Made by a program: the position numbers and the translations under genes
In this document: positions 36,786 to 45,625 of the stretch, one piece after another
How the letters are laid out: each line of letters opens with the position of its first letter
How positions within the stretch are numbered: the stretch's first letter is position 1
From: SZUA-265 sp965651905
GTDB lineage: Bacteria; Myxococcota_A; Polyangia; Polyangiales; Polyangiaceae
DNA length: 64,000 bases
Assembly: GCA_965651905.1 (NCBI GenBank)
Contig: CBFGUG010000025.1
Location: 1-64,000, forward strand
Direction of reading: 5' to 3'
The notes under the pieces: model-generated
Databases searched by the model: none
What the model saw: the letters and a program-made list of their open reading frames with translations, nothing else
Told to the model about the DNA's origin: nothing

Positions 36786-37829
36786 ATGCGCGTTCTAGTG
36801 ACGGGTGGCTCAGGCTTCATCGGCTCGAATTTTCTCAACCTTTCAGTGACAACCCGCGCAGACGACGTGTTTCTGAACGTCGACGCGCTCACGTACGCGG
36901 CGAACCCGAAAAATCTCGCCTCGATTGAAGGCGCTCCAAACTACTCGTTTCAGCGCGTCGACATTGCGGATGCTGAACAAGTGACGACATGCGTCCAGCA
37001 ATTCCAGCCAGACCTGATCGTTCACTTCGCGGCGGAGAGCCACGTCGATCGTAGCATCGTCGCGCCCGACTCGTTCATCCGCACGAACATCAACGGCACG
37101 TTCAACCTACTGCAAGCGGCGCGCGCACAACACTCGAAGAAGCCGTTGTCCTTTCTCCATGTCAGTACGGACGAGGTCTTCGGCTCCTTGGGTCCCGAGG
37201 GCTACTTCACGGAGACGACGGCGTACGACCCTTCTTCCCCCTACTCTGCGTCGAAGGCGTCCAGCGACCACCTGGTGCGCGCCTACAACCGAACGTATGG
37301 GCTACCGACGAAGATCACCAACTGCTCGAACAACTACGGGCCGTACCAGTTTCCGGAAAAGCTCATCCCCCTGATGATCCTCAATGCCCTCGACGGTCAG
37401 CCCCTACCCGTCTACGGCCAAGGCATCAACGTGCGCGACTGGCTGTACGTCGAAGACCACTGCACAGCCATCTGGAGCGTCGTCGAAAAGGGGCGAGTTG
37501 GCGCCACGTACAACATTGGCGGCAACAACGAGATGAAAAACATCGACGTGGTCCAACAGTTGATTCGACTGGTTGCGGAAGAGGCTGGTAAGTCCGAAGC
37601 CGAGCTGTCGAAGCTCATCACCTACGTCAAGGACCGACCAGGGCACGACCAGCGTTACGCCATCGATGCCAGCAAGGTGCGGGCCGAATGCGACTGGCAA
37701 CCCGTCGAGACTCCCGTGACGGGGTTTCGTAAGACCGTGCGTTGGTACCTCGACAACCCCGACTGGGTGAACTCCGTACGCAGTGGCGAATACCGCAAGT
37801 GGCTCGAGCAGAACTACGACGCTCGTTGA
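36786..37829 (+). CDS. rfbB: dTDP-glucose 4,6-dehydratase
   Basis: 347 aa, standard RmlB length. NAD site TGGSGFIGSN, the VSTDEVFGSLG active-site block with Asp/Glu, YSASKASSDH (catalytic Tyr/Lys) and NNYGPYQFPEKLIP are all present. It is step 2 of dTDP-L-rhamnose synthesis and also the branch point to other dTDP-6-deoxy sugars. rfbD follows 38 bp later. The pair is 18.6 kb from rfbA/rfbC, outside the main sugar block. Confidence 0.97.
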   Translation: MRVLVTGGSGFIGSNFLNLSVTTRADDVFLNVDALTYAANPKNLASIEGAPNYSFQRVDIADAEQVTTCVQQFQPDLIVHFAAESHVDRSIVAPDSFIRTNINGTFNLLQAARAQHSKKPLSFLHVSTDEVFGSLGPEGYFTETTAYDPSSPYSASKASSDHLVRAYNRTYGLPTKITNCSNNYGPYQFPEKLIPLMILNALDGQPLPVYGQGINVRDWLYVEDHCTAIWSVVEKGRVGATYNIGGNNEMKNIDVVQQLIRLVAEEAGKSEAELSKLITYVKDRPGHDQRYAIDASKVRAECDWQPVETPVTGFRKTVRWYLDNPDWVNSVRSGEYRKWLEQNYDAR

Positions 37830-37867
37830 GCTCTCGTCACACGACCTAACACGTTTCGAAACTGCCC

Positions 37868-38725
37868 ATGACACGTGTCTTGATCCTCGGCGCGAATGGC
37901 CAAGTCGGTCGCTCTTGGAAGGAGCTGCTCGATCGCGAAGGCGTTGCGCACGACGCCTGGACGCGCCGCGAGTTTGCGCTGGGAAACCCAGCGAGCCTGA
38001 GCCGACTCCGCGAGCAGGCGTCATGGGACGTGATTGTCAATTGTGCTGCCTATACCGCCGTGGACGCTGCCGAGGACGACTACGAGCAAGCACGACGAAT
38101 CAACGGAACTGCCGTAGGTGAACTAGCGGAGTGCGCGAAGGAGCTGGGGGCGCAGCTCATTCACTACAGCACTGACTACGTGTTCGACGGACATGCGACG
38201 TCACCCATCACTACGGATACGAGTCTCGCGCCCGTCAACGCGTACGGGCGCTCGAAAGCGCTGGGCGAACGCCAGTTGCTCGACAGTGGGGCACGAGCGC
38301 TGCTGATCCGAACGAGCTGGGTTTACGCGCCTTGGGGCAAGAACTTCCCGCTGACGATGGCCCGCCTGCTTCGTGAAAAGCCCGAGCTCCGCGTCGTGAG
38401 CGACCAGCACGGTCGACCGACGAGCGCCCAGCAACTCGCGAGGCGAAGTTGGCAGCTGAGCCAAATTCGAAACGAAGGCGTGTTTCACGTCACTGACGCG
38501 GGTGTTTGCTCGTGGCATGAGTTCGCGTGCACCATCCGCGATGCATTGGGGATCGCTACTCCCATCCACGAAATCCCCACGAGCGAGTTCCCGACGCCCG
38601 CAGTGCGCCCGGCCTACAGCGTGCTCGACACGACGTTGGCGGACGAACTGATTGGCCCTGCCGTGCCATGGCAGGTCGAAATTCGGGATGTATTGGAACA
38701 CGCCAAAACGATCGCGCCCGCGTAG
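37868..38725 (+). CDS. rfbD: dTDP-4-dehydrorhamnose reductase
   Basis: 285 aa, RmlD family, final step of dTDP-L-rhamnose synthesis using NAD(P)H. GANGQVGRSW at the N-terminus, YSTDYVFDG, YGRSKALGE and the late HVTDAG segment match the family. ATG 37868 without a strong ribosome site; it likely depends on coupling to rfbB. The gene ends 82 bp from the convergent kinase gene. Confidence 0.95.
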   Translation: MTRVLILGANGQVGRSWKELLDREGVAHDAWTRREFALGNPASLSRLREQASWDVIVNCAAYTAVDAAEDDYEQARRINGTAVGELAECAKELGAQLIHYSTDYVFDGHATSPITTDTSLAPVNAYGRSKALGERQLLDSGARALLIRTSWVYAPWGKNFPLTMARLLREKPELRVVSDQHGRPTSAQQLARRSWQLSQIRNEGVFHVTDAGVCSWHEFACTIRDALGIATPIHEIPTSEFPTPAVRPAYSVLDTTLADELIGPAVPWQVEIRDVLEHAKTIAPA

Positions 38726-38807
38726 CCGAAGCGCGAATCGCAGACTTCCGATGAGCTGGACCCGACCGACGAACGGCGGACTTCCAGCGAGTTCTCCCGC
38801 AGGCCGA

Positions 38808-41800
38808 CTACTCCAGTAACTCCGAGCTCGAACTCTCAGCGCGCTCGGAGGGAGGAAGAGAGTCGACGCGTGTCTCGCTCGGAACCGCCGCGCTGCTCGG
38901 TGTGGAGTGCGCCACGTCGGGTGGCGTGGGCGCTAATCCCCTCGGCGCCATGTCACTGGGCGCCATTTCACTGGGCGCCATGTCACTGGGCACGAGTCCC
39001 TCATTCTCGCGCGCACTCGTGCCCGCCGCGCTCGAGCCTGGTGGCGTGCCCAAAGCTGACGAAACACCGGGAGCCGTTGGGACGCCGGGAGCTGACGTTC
39101 CTTCGTATCTGTCGCGGTGCTGCGCAGAGTCCGTCTCGAACCAACCGCGAAACACATCGGGCTTCAGCAGGGCGAACACGACGACCGCGAGGACCACACC
39201 AACAACGACACTCGTGACCCACAACCTTTTGCGCAGATCGACTGCGGGCTCCCCAGGGGCTGCAGCTGCTTCACTCGTTTCGGGAACGTGCGCGGCAGCG
39301 GCCCCGTGTTGTGAGGAGTCCGCCGCCTCTTCTTCGGGCTCGGTTTGTCGCATCGTTCCAGGAGGAACGGGCGTGAGCGAGTTTCGCCGAGCGCGGGTTG
39401 GTCCGCCGTTATCTTCGAGCAGTTCTTGAAGCTCGTTGATGTCGAACTCCACGTCTCCATGCCGACTCTGGATTACGCGTCGCACCCAAAAGTTGACTCG
39501 TTGCCGGCGCAGTTCGATGCTCGAGAGCTCAACGGCTTCGTCTAGCGCTTCGAGCATCTCTCGCGCTGATTGGTAGCGTTTGGATGCGTCAGGATCGAGA
39601 GCACGCTGACAAATTGGATCGAATCGCGTAGGTGCACGCCGATTGAGCATGCTCGGGTTCGGGACGAGGCTTTCAGCCTTGCGTCTGGCGGGATCAGCGG
39701 AAAACGCAGGTTGCTTGCTGAGCACCTGAAACAACACGGCACCCATCGAGAAAACGTCGCTAGTCGCATCCACTGCGTCACCAGCCATCATTTCTGGACT
39801 CGAATAGCGAGGCTTGCAGCGCACGGCCGCGTCGTCGACAGTCTGCCCTGGCGGACGAGCACTTCCGAAGTCGATCACGCGTGTTACCCCGTCGGCTCCA
39901 ACGAGCAGATTCTGGGGTGAAATATCGCAATGAACCAACCCGTTTGGAACCTCGGGCACGCTGACGTTGTGGATGTAGTCGAGCGCCTCCAGTGCGTCTT
40001 GCAGGATGATCAGCCCGACGTCTAGCGGCAGCGGCACGGGGTGGTGCAGCAAGTCCGACATGCTCAAGCCGTCGACGAACTGCATCAATAGGAATGGTTC
40101 ACCATTCTGCCGTCCGAAATACTCGAGCCCCGCCACGTTGGGATGCCCTAGGGCTCCCAACATCAAGGCCTCGTGTTCGAACGCAGCCACCGCACCCGGG
40201 TCGGCGAAACTCCCTTGGCGCAGCACCTTGAGCGCTAAAAACTCGCCCTCGGACGCCTGCGGGTCGGCCACCTTGTACACGACGCCGCTGCCCCCTTGTG
40301 CCAAACACTCGAGCACTTGGTAGTGTTCCAAGCGATCGCTCGATGGAGCCTCGGAAGGGGGGGCACTCGAACGTGGACGACTCTCCAATTCAGAGGGCTG
40401 CGCCGCTTCCAATCGCTTGGCAGCAAACTCCGACAGCGGCTGAAAGTCGTTGACCGGCCGTTGTTCACGGAGGCGATCCGCCGTGGGAGCCAGCACGCCG
40501 AGCAACGTGCCACTGCCGACATCCGCCGCCTCGTGAGTCGACGCCTGACCCTGCTGCTTACCCTCGCCAGCCTCGCTGCTCGGCTTGGCGCCTTCGTCGG
40601 TGCGTTCTGCGGGGGCAACCACTCCCACCAGCGTCCGTCCGAAACGCACGACTCCACCGCGCGGGTCGGCAGGCACCGCAATCGCGCCCGAGTCGCTGGT
40701 TCCTACCCCAACGTTCGTCCCCGAAGGGGACTGTTTTGACTGCGGCGTGTTTGGGGCAGCTCCGCCAGGATCAGACGGGGCGCCCTTCGCGCTTCCTACC
40801 GCACGAGGTAGCGAATCAACCCCCGAGCGGGACGTGCCTTGTTTACTCATCCCACGTACCGTTTCAATCATCGATGGTGCTCGAATCACCGCAACGAGCG
40901 GAATCGTCTGCCCCGCCAAGCCCCCCCCGTCGACGTCGAAATCCGACGGCAGGGGAACGCGTACCCGGGGAATCGCTGGCGCTTTCGGCATCGCCAGCCC
41001 GACGTCGCCGACCGCATGTGCCCACTGCCCGGCAGCGGCATCCGTGTCGGGCCCCAAGCCTTTGATGCCCGAGTAACGCGGAGGTGGCGGAGAACTCGCT
41101 TGTGCCCGCACCTCCCCGGAAGCCGACGACCACTTCGCGTCAGCATTCGGCTGGTCCTCGGCGCTCCCTTCGGGCAGGGTCGCTGACCCCTTCGACGCGT
41201 TCATCAGGCGCGTTGGCACGATCGGCTGGCGTCGCGCGGATGGCGGCGGCTCCGACGTCACGGCATGGGCCCAACCTTCCGATGGCGCGGCGGACGCCGC
41301 AGACGCCGTGGGTACCAACGCAGGCGGGAGCTGGGCCGCAGGCTCGATCGGCTGCGTCGTCGGCGCGGGAGTCTCCTGATCGGGTTCCACGCGCAGAGTA
41401 CTCGGAGGCTGTGTGAAGCGAGCCTCGCGAGTGGCGGGGGTGGCCGGGCCCGATTGCTGCGGCTGAAGGATGGGTTGCGTGTTTGGTGCCTGCGTGTTCG
41501 GAGCCTGCGTATCGGCGTCGCGCGTGATGGGCTGAGTCGTCGGGGCGAGCGAGCCAACGTCAGTTTGATCGTTTGCGTTCACTCGGGACGGCTGAGCAGA
41601 CTCTTCCATCCGCTGCGTCTTCGGCCCGTCATGTTCACGCGCTGACCCCACCGCTCGAGCGGCATCAGGCGTCTGCCCACGAGAGCCCGCGCCTTCGAAG
41701 ACCGGGACAGTCCCCGTAGGCCCCCGCGCGCCCGTCTTGGTACGAACGATGGGAGACACTCGAACACGACCGCGCGACGATCCTCCACCATCGCCCGACA

Positions 41801-42389
41801 TGACTGGCCCGGTTCGCAAGCGCTCGAACGCCAGTTCGACTTGCGAGTCGAGCAACCAGTCTTCGTCGTCTGAATCGACATCCGCAGCTGCAGACGGTCG
41901 CAAACTGCCCGACGCCACTACGTCGCCACTCGACGTTTGGGCGCTGAGGGCGACCTGTTCGCGCGCTTCACGGTCTGGCGTCCCCCCGGACGCACGGATT
42001 TGACTGGGGCGTTCGCCTTTGGGCAACACCCCCGAGTCTTGTCTCGGTCGAGCCGCGGAAACCGCCGCGCGCTCACCCGTCTCGGCTTCCGCGTCGTCGA
42101 CATCGGAGTCGGACTGTTCGACGGGCCGCCGCGAACTAGGCAGAGCGGGAACGCTCGGTGGATCCGTCTCGTCACGCAAAGAAACCAGCCCCATCGCCAT
42201 CAGTCGCTCGAGGTTGCGTTTCACCAGACCTGCTGGCAGCAGCACCTCGCGGGCAATATCCCCCACCAACTCGCACTCCGCCACGGCTCGGAGCAACTCG
42301 CGCTGCATCGGCGTGACCTTCGCTTTGCCGGACAGGGCCGTTGCGGCGAGGCACAGTGCCGTGTCGTCACTGAGGCGCTCCGAACTCAT
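38808..42389 (-). CDS. Membrane Ser/Thr protein kinase with N-terminal winged-helix-like domain and long disordered arm
   Basis: About 1193 aa. Residues 1-70 look like a winged helix (MQRELLRAVAECELVGDIAREV...LERLMAMGLVSL). Residues about 75-680 are Pro/Ser/Thr/Ala-rich and disordered, with recurring TTQPI. The Hanks-type kinase runs from YQVLECLAQGGSGVVYKV (about 688) to about 955: catalytic Lys in LALKVL, DFG intact (VIDFGSA), but the catalytic loop reads HCDISPQN, so it is a non-RD kinase with Cys before the Asp. A single membrane helix follows at about 1058-1075, then a short Ser/Pro tail with MAPS-type repeats. ATG 42389 is preferred to 42428. Cytoplasmic kinase with small external tail is inferred. 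Confidence 0.9.
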   Translation of the reverse strand: MSSERLSDDTALCLAATALSGKAKVTPMQRELLRAVAECELVGDIAREVLLPAGLVKRNLERLMAMGLVSLRDETDPPSVPALPSSRRPVEQSDSDVDDAEAETGERAAVSAARPRQDSGVLPKGERPSQIRASGGTPDREAREQVALSAQTSSGDVVASGSLRPSAAADVDSDDEDWLLDSQVELAFERLRTGPVMSGDGGGSSRGRVRVSPIVRTKTGARGPTGTVPVFEGAGSRGQTPDAARAVGSAREHDGPKTQRMEESAQPSRVNANDQTDVGSLAPTTQPITRDADTQAPNTQAPNTQPILQPQQSGPATPATREARFTQPPSTLRVEPDQETPAPTTQPIEPAAQLPPALVPTASAASAAPSEGWAHAVTSEPPPSARRQPIVPTRLMNASKGSATLPEGSAEDQPNADAKWSSASGEVRAQASSPPPPRYSGIKGLGPDTDAAAGQWAHAVGDVGLAMPKAPAIPRVRVPLPSDFDVDGGGLAGQTIPLVAVIRAPSMIETVRGMSKQGTSRSGVDSLPRAVGSAKGAPSDPGGAAPNTPQSKQSPSGTNVGVGTSDSGAIAVPADPRGGVVRFGRTLVGVVAPAERTDEGAKPSSEAGEGKQQGQASTHEAADVGSGTLLGVLAPTADRLREQRPVNDFQPLSEFAAKRLEAAQPSELESRPRSSAPPSEAPSSDRLEHYQVLECLAQGGSGVVYKVADPQASEGEFLALKVLRQGSFADPGAVAAFEHEALMLGALGHPNVAGLEYFGRQNGEPFLLMQFVDGLSMSDLLHHPVPLPLDVGLIILQDALEALDYIHNVSVPEVPNGLVHCDISPQNLLVGADGVTRVIDFGSARPPGQTVDDAAVRCKPRYSSPEMMAGDAVDATSDVFSMGAVLFQVLSKQPAFSADPARRKAESLVPNPSMLNRRAPTRFDPICQRALDPDASKRYQSAREMLEALDEAVELSSIELRRQRVNFWVRRVIQSRHGDVEFDINELQELLEDNGGPTRARRNSLTPVPPGTMRQTEPEEEAADSSQHGAAAAHVPETSEAAAAPGEPAVDLRKRLWVTSVVVGVVLAVVVFALLKPDVFRGWFETDSAQHRDRYEGTSAPGVPTAPGVSSALGTPPGSSAAGTSARENEGLVPSDMAPSEMAPSDMAPRGLAPTPPDVAHSTPSSAAVPSETRVDSLPPSERAESSSSELLE

Positions 42390-42688
42390 ACCTATCGCCA
42401 GTGTATGGACGCTTTGGCGGTGAAGCAAAAGCGGAATCTGAGAGGATTTATGGTCGTGGGAGCTACGACAGAAGCCTGACCCAATTCGGGTGGGTCGGAC
42501 GACGTAGGAGCGTTACCAAGCGAAAAGGTTTCACCCAATCGCCCCAGGCAGTCTCGGCCAGGTAATGGGTGGGGGTCGAGCCCTCAGGAGCGTGCGAACG
42601 TACACCCTTGCTGAAAAGGTCTTGTCGCGAAACCAGGTCGAGTGAACAGACCGTCGCGAACTCCCGCAGCCGATTAAGGTTCCGCGAC

Positions 42689-43435
42689 GTGACTGCCCTG
42701 CTACCCAGCCTGCTCGACCCACGGGTGCTGTCGGCCGAGGGCAGCCCCAAGCAGCTGGGCCCTGCCGCCACCCTGCTCCCCGAAGAAGAGCAGGCGATCG
42801 CACGGGCGGTGGCGTCCCGTCGCGCCCAATACGCGGCAACACGCGTGCTCGCGCGGAGGCTGCTCGGTCACCTGGGGTGGCCCAACGCTGCACTGCTCAA
42901 TCGTCAGGACCGAAGCCCAATCTGGCCACACGGCGTCGTCGGTTCGATCACCCACACGGACGACTGGTGCGGAGTTGCCGTGGCGGACGCCAGGCACGTC
43001 AGTTCGCTCGGCATCGACGTCGAACGTATGGGTCGTATCGACGGCGCTCTCAGCGAACGCGTACTCACCAAACGCGAACGATGCGCCTTGCCTAGCGGGC
43101 CTCCCCCTTCCTCGTCAGCGCCCGTTCGTGCGGCGCCAACTTCAGCCGCACGCCGCAAGGATGTTCACCTAAACGAGTTACCTTCGGAGCTACTCTGGGC
43201 GACGCTGTCGTTCTCTGCCAAAGAGGCAGTGTACAAGTGCATCTTCCCGAGCATTCAGCGCTACGTCGGCTTCAACGAAGTCGAAATCGACATCGACATC
43301 GACCAGACCCGCTTCCGCGTCACGCCAATCGGAGTCGATTTCACCCGCGACCAACAACGCCTGATCGAACGACTGCGGGGCCGCTTCGCCCAACACCACG
43401 ACCACTGGGTCACCAGCTGCCAACTGTACGCCTGA
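42689..43435 (+). CDS. 4'-phosphopantetheinyl transferase, EntD-type
   Basis: 248 aa. It transfers the pantetheine arm from CoA to carrier proteins. GSITHTDDWCGVAVAD (near residues 78-93), LGIDVERMGRI (metal-binding Asp and Glu) and FSAKEAVYKCIFPS (near 175) are the three conserved PPTase segments. A Pro/Ser/Ala-rich insertion at about 138-160 looks like a flexible loop. GTG 42689 is chosen; an open frame upstream has no homology. No polyketide or peptide synthetase is in the window, so its targets lie elsewhere. Confidence 0.92.
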   Translation: MTALLPSLLDPRVLSAEGSPKQLGPAATLLPEEEQAIARAVASRRAQYAATRVLARRLLGHLGWPNAALLNRQDRSPIWPHGVVGSITHTDDWCGVAVADARHVSSLGIDVERMGRIDGALSERVLTKRERCALPSGPPPSSSAPVRAAPTSAARRKDVHLNELPSELLWATLSFSAKEAVYKCIFPSIQRYVGFNEVEIDIDIDQTRFRVTPIGVDFTRDQQRLIERLRGRFAQHHDHWVTSCQLYA

Positions 43436-43972
43436 GCGTCCGGTCGTCGTAGCGCAACCGAGCGTCAGCGTGCCGTAAGACTCAGCTGAAGCCGGCCTGC
43501 GTCGCGAGGTCTCTGCCGGCGGTCGCTGGCTTCACCCAACGCAGCCCGCGCGATCTTCACACGCATCCACACGCCCTCCTCACGCCTGCGCGTTCACCAA
43601 AAATTGCACCACGAGTACCAAGGTGACGACACACGAATGCCCGAGGCATGCGCATCGTTGCCACGCGATTGGTCATTCACTTGCCGCGGCGTGCTATGAA
43701 ATCCAGCCACGCGGAGGGTTGCCGTGGGACCGTCAGCACTTCGCGCGTCACGTTCGAATGTCGCTGAGCTTCAGCGAAACGGGCGTCGTTCTTGCAGCCC
43801 GACATCGCGCACCTGGGGTCGTTTCGCAAAGTCGAGTGACACGAGCAGCGCACCTTCGGCGTACATGACACGAAGCGCGGCAACTCGCGCCTCATCTCGC
43901 ATCGCGTGGGCCCGTTGAACCCGAGAACGTCGCGTCGCTATACTCGCGCGCCGCTCCCCCGAAGCTATCTTG
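43436..43972. other. 537-bp intergenic region, no feature seen
   Basis: Between the PPTase stop and the Cys-rich lipoprotein start. Open frames on the minus strand (43677-43895, 43771-44022) are arginine-rich and overlap the downstream gene, so they are probably spurious. No repeat, RNA gene or clear hairpin was found. Confidence 0.6.
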
Positions 43973-45583
43973 ATGCAGCGAATCGTCCCATCCCGCTCGC
44001 CCATCGGACGAGATTTGGTCATCCCACGCGATCGAGCCCCGAACGTGGCGCTCTTGATCGTCGGAATTGGGATCTCGATGAGCGGCGCCTGTCAGGTTTA
44101 CGACGAGAGTCTACTCGCCGTGCGCGACCGCAGCACCGAAGAGGACGACACGGACGACGACCGTGCGCGAAACGACGATGATGATCGTGACCAGTCGCCA
44201 GACGATGGCAGCAGCGACGACGGCGACGATGACAGCAGCGACGATGACTCCACGCGCGATGATGCGGCCGCCGACGATGAAAACCCCGACGACGCCACGG
44301 CAGCAGACGACTCGGAAGCGGATGACGCGAGTATGAGCGGCGGCGCTGCTGCCAACCCGTCAGGCAGCTCTGGTGATGACGACGCTGGCGATGACGATGT
44401 TGCCGCTCCTGCGCCCCCCGCGGGCGTGGAGCTCATGTGCGTCGAGAACGAAGAGCGGATCTGCAGCGCAAAGTGCGTGTCGCTCTCCGATCCGAAAAAC
44501 TGCGGCGCGTGCGGGAAACAGTGCGCCGACGACGCCAGCTGTGAAGACCAGACATGTGTCTGCCCGGGGAAGCAGGTGCACTGCGACGACGAGTGCGTCG
44601 ACACGACATCAGACCCCCTGCACTGCTCAGCCTGCAACCTTTCGTGTCCCGACGGGCAAGTGTGCTCGGATGGCGAGTGTACCGAGCGCTGCGCGGACGA
44701 CCTGGAGCGTTGTGGTCAGAGCTGCGCCGATCTCACGAGCAGTATCGACCACTGCGGCGACTGTGACTCGCCTTGCAGCGGCGGCCAGCTTTGCATCGAC
44801 GCCGAATGCAGTTGCTCCGACGAAGAGCTCTGGTGCAACGAGCAGTGTATCGACCCGAGCAGCGACGTCCAACACTGCGGCGACTGTGACGTCGCCTGCC
44901 ACGAAACTCAGGCGTGCGAAGACAGCACCTGCGTGTGCCCCGACGAGCAGGAGTTGTGCGACGACGGCTGCGCGGATCTGTCGACGACCGCCGAACACTG
45001 CGGCGAGTGTGACGCAAGCTGCATCGACACCCAGGCGTGCGTCGACGGCGAATGCACCTGCGCAGAAGGCGAAGCACTGTGCGACGACACCTGCATCGAC
45101 GTGATGGAAAACGACGAGACCTGCGGCGACTGCGACACGAGCTGTACCGAGTTCGAGAGCTGCGTCGAAGGTGAGTGCAGCTGCATCGACGACCTGACCG
45201 CCTGCGAGGACGGCTGCGTCGACCTGCTGGCGGATCTGGGCAACTGCGGCGAGTGCGGAGAGGCTTGCAGCGAAGACGAACTCTGCATCGAAGGTGAGTG
45301 TCGTGGCGAACCGTGCTGGCCCGCAGAAGACGTGAGTGACAGCATTCAGAGCATTCCTCTCGATGGGGGCTGCTTTCGCACCGACGACGACCTGCAGACG
45401 TACAACACGTTGGGCTGTTGGAACTTCACGGGTCTCACACTACTGATCAACGACGTGGAAACGCCCTGTTCGGCGGACGGCGAAGAGTTGCTCGCGCCTC
45501 CCGCGTATGGCGATGGGTGGTACTATCTCGAAATCACGGGACAGAGCACCTTCATGAGCACGCTCGATTGGTGGGCTGAGTAA
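43973..45583 (+). CDS. Acidic Cys-rich repeat lipoprotein
   Basis: About 536 aa. A basic N-terminus and hydrophobic core end SMSGAC-QVY, a lipobox. Residues about 45-150 are an Asp/Ser-rich acidic linker. Residues about 155-450 carry about eight copies of a roughly 35-aa unit, CxxxCVDxxxDxxHCGxCxxxC..., well known in Myxococcota surface proteins (sometimes misannotated). The C-terminal 80 residues (CWNFTGLTLLINDV...) are non-repetitive with a possible disulfide. ATG 43973 rather than TTG 43970. Probably anchored in the outer membrane; ligand unknown. Confidence 0.85.
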   Translation: MQRIVPSRSPIGRDLVIPRDRAPNVALLIVGIGISMSGACQVYDESLLAVRDRSTEEDDTDDDRARNDDDDRDQSPDDGSSDDGDDDSSDDDSTRDDAAADDENPDDATAADDSEADDASMSGGAAANPSGSSGDDDAGDDDVAAPAPPAGVELMCVENEERICSAKCVSLSDPKNCGACGKQCADDASCEDQTCVCPGKQVHCDDECVDTTSDPLHCSACNLSCPDGQVCSDGECTERCADDLERCGQSCADLTSSIDHCGDCDSPCSGGQLCIDAECSCSDEELWCNEQCIDPSSDVQHCGDCDVACHETQACEDSTCVCPDEQELCDDGCADLSTTAEHCGECDASCIDTQACVDGECTCAEGEALCDDTCIDVMENDETCGDCDTSCTEFESCVEGECSCIDDLTACEDGCVDLLADLGNCGECGEACSEDELCIEGECRGEPCWPAEDVSDSIQSIPLDGGCFRTDDDLQTYNTLGCWNFTGLTLLINDVETPCSADGEELLAPPAYGDGWYYLEITGQSTFMSTLDWWAE

Positions 45584-45625
45584 CCATTGATGCCTGAATC
45601 GCGCGGCCAGCGCAGAACTCGTCGG

